64,000 nucleotides of DNA, from NCBI GenBank assembly GCA_035560005.1, contig DATMAN010000101.1:101818-165817 (forward strand), given 5' to 3'. Below the pieces are notes generated by a model. The model made no database searches. It was not told the origin of the DNA and worked only from the letters and a program-made list of their open reading frames with translations. The DNA is from Burkholderiales bacterium. Lineage in GTDB: Bacteria; Pseudomonadota; Gammaproteobacteria; Burkholderiales; Eutrophovitaceae. Each line of letters starts with the position of its first letter. Position 1 is the stretch's first letter. Below are positions 63,694 to 64,000 of this stretch, piece by piece. Position numbers and translations under genes: made by a program.

Positions 63694-64000
63694 GCGCCGG
63701 CACGTCTACCTGACCTTCGACGACGGGCCCGATCCGGCCTGGACGCCGCGCATCCTCGACGCGCTCGGGGAGGCGGGCCTCGTGGCGGCCTTCTTCACGA
63801 TCGGAAAGCTGGCTCGCGTGGCGGGCGCCGTGGTGCGCCGCGCGGCGTCCGAAGGACATCTGATCGGCAACCACAGCTGGAGCCACCGCCACCCGTGGAC
63901 GATGTCGCCGGAAGCGGCCCGGCGCGAAGTCCGCGACGGGGCCACGGCGCTGGCCGACGTCGCGGGCCAGGCTCCGGCCTTTTACCGGCCACCCCACGGA
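63644..64000 (+). CDS. polysaccharide deacetylase (NodB domain), 3' end beyond window
   Basis: First 119 codons of a carbohydrate esterase family 4 enzyme that removes acetyl or other acyl groups from glycans. Visible motifs are 1 (TFDDGPD with two metal-site aspartates), 2 (HSWSHRHP, zinc histidines) and the start of 3 (YRPPHG). AGGAG three bases before the ATG at 63644 supports the start; the N-terminus lacks a signal peptide, so the enzyme may be cytoplasmic or exported otherwise. The first 50 bases overlap the upstream gene in another frame. It runs off the right edge. Confidence 0.88.
   Translation, partial: MTSTAEATGVLARGPAERRHVYLTFDDGPDPAWTPRILDALGEAGLVAAFFTIGKLARVAGAVVRRAASEGHLIGNHSWSHRHPWTMSPEAARREVRDGATALADVAGQAPAFYRPPHG

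Overview
The window is 64 kb of uniformly GC-rich, densely packed chromosome, most likely from a betaproteobacterium. The evidence is gene content and order: rsxB-like/nth/DUF1841, glnE beside a YhdP/AsmA-like giant, recA-recX-alaS, and glyA-nrdR-ribD-ribE-ribBA-ribH-nusB. The genus cannot be fixed from sequence alone. I see no rRNA, tRNA, CRISPR array, insertion sequence, integrase or phage gene. Almost everything is housekeeping, with several accessory loci embedded in it.

Layout. 1-6.4 kb: the 3' part of pyrD, a 1169-aa iron-sulfur flavoprotein fusion, an RnfB-like ferredoxin, endonuclease III and a DUF1841 gene. 6.4-10.1 kb: a periplasmic redox locus with two small c-type cytochromes, a SoxYZ-like carrier and two metallo-beta-lactamase-fold proteins of the quinoprotein-relay type. 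One of the two has lost its zinc ligands, and no quinoprotein dehydrogenase is present. 10.2-13.5 kb: a PduO-type cobalamin adenosyltransferase joined in one operon to an ECF sigma factor and RskA-like anti-sigma factor, then a BtuF-like binding protein and a cyclic-nucleotide-binding protein. 13.6-24.5 kb: DAHP synthase, TldD, the YhdP-like giant, GlnE and a membrane class III adenylate cyclase. 24.7-29.6 kb: ilvE, a small zinc-finger protein, waaF, a YheT-like hydrolase and a phosphomannomutase/phosphoglucomutase.

29.6-42.8 kb is a long minus-strand block: alaS, recX, recA, pncC, pgpA, thiL, panB and the riboflavin genes with nusB, nrdR and glyA. Many of these genes overlap by 1-14 bases, so they are translationally coupled. 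43-51.5 kb: the CstA carbon-starvation/pyruvate-type transporter with its small YjiX-like partner, an outer-membrane barrel, an M61 peptidase, a NhaP2-type antiporter and a two-component ABC importer lacking a binding protein. 51.8-57.6 kb: a GMC oxidoreductase, several small membrane or exported proteins including an unlisted-size 51-aa gene, and an MFS transporter.

57.6-64 kb looks like a lipid and cell-surface locus. A DHCR24-like FAD oxidoreductase is coupled to a cyclopropane-synthase-family methyltransferase. Divergent from them are a lipoprotein hydrolase, an MGDG-synthase-like glycosyltransferase, an unknown protein and a polysaccharide deacetylase cut by the window edge. The items most worth a second look are the pyrD-linked fusion, the zinc-less MBL paralogue, the adenosyltransferase/ECF-sigma operon and the DHCR24-like/methyltransferase pair.
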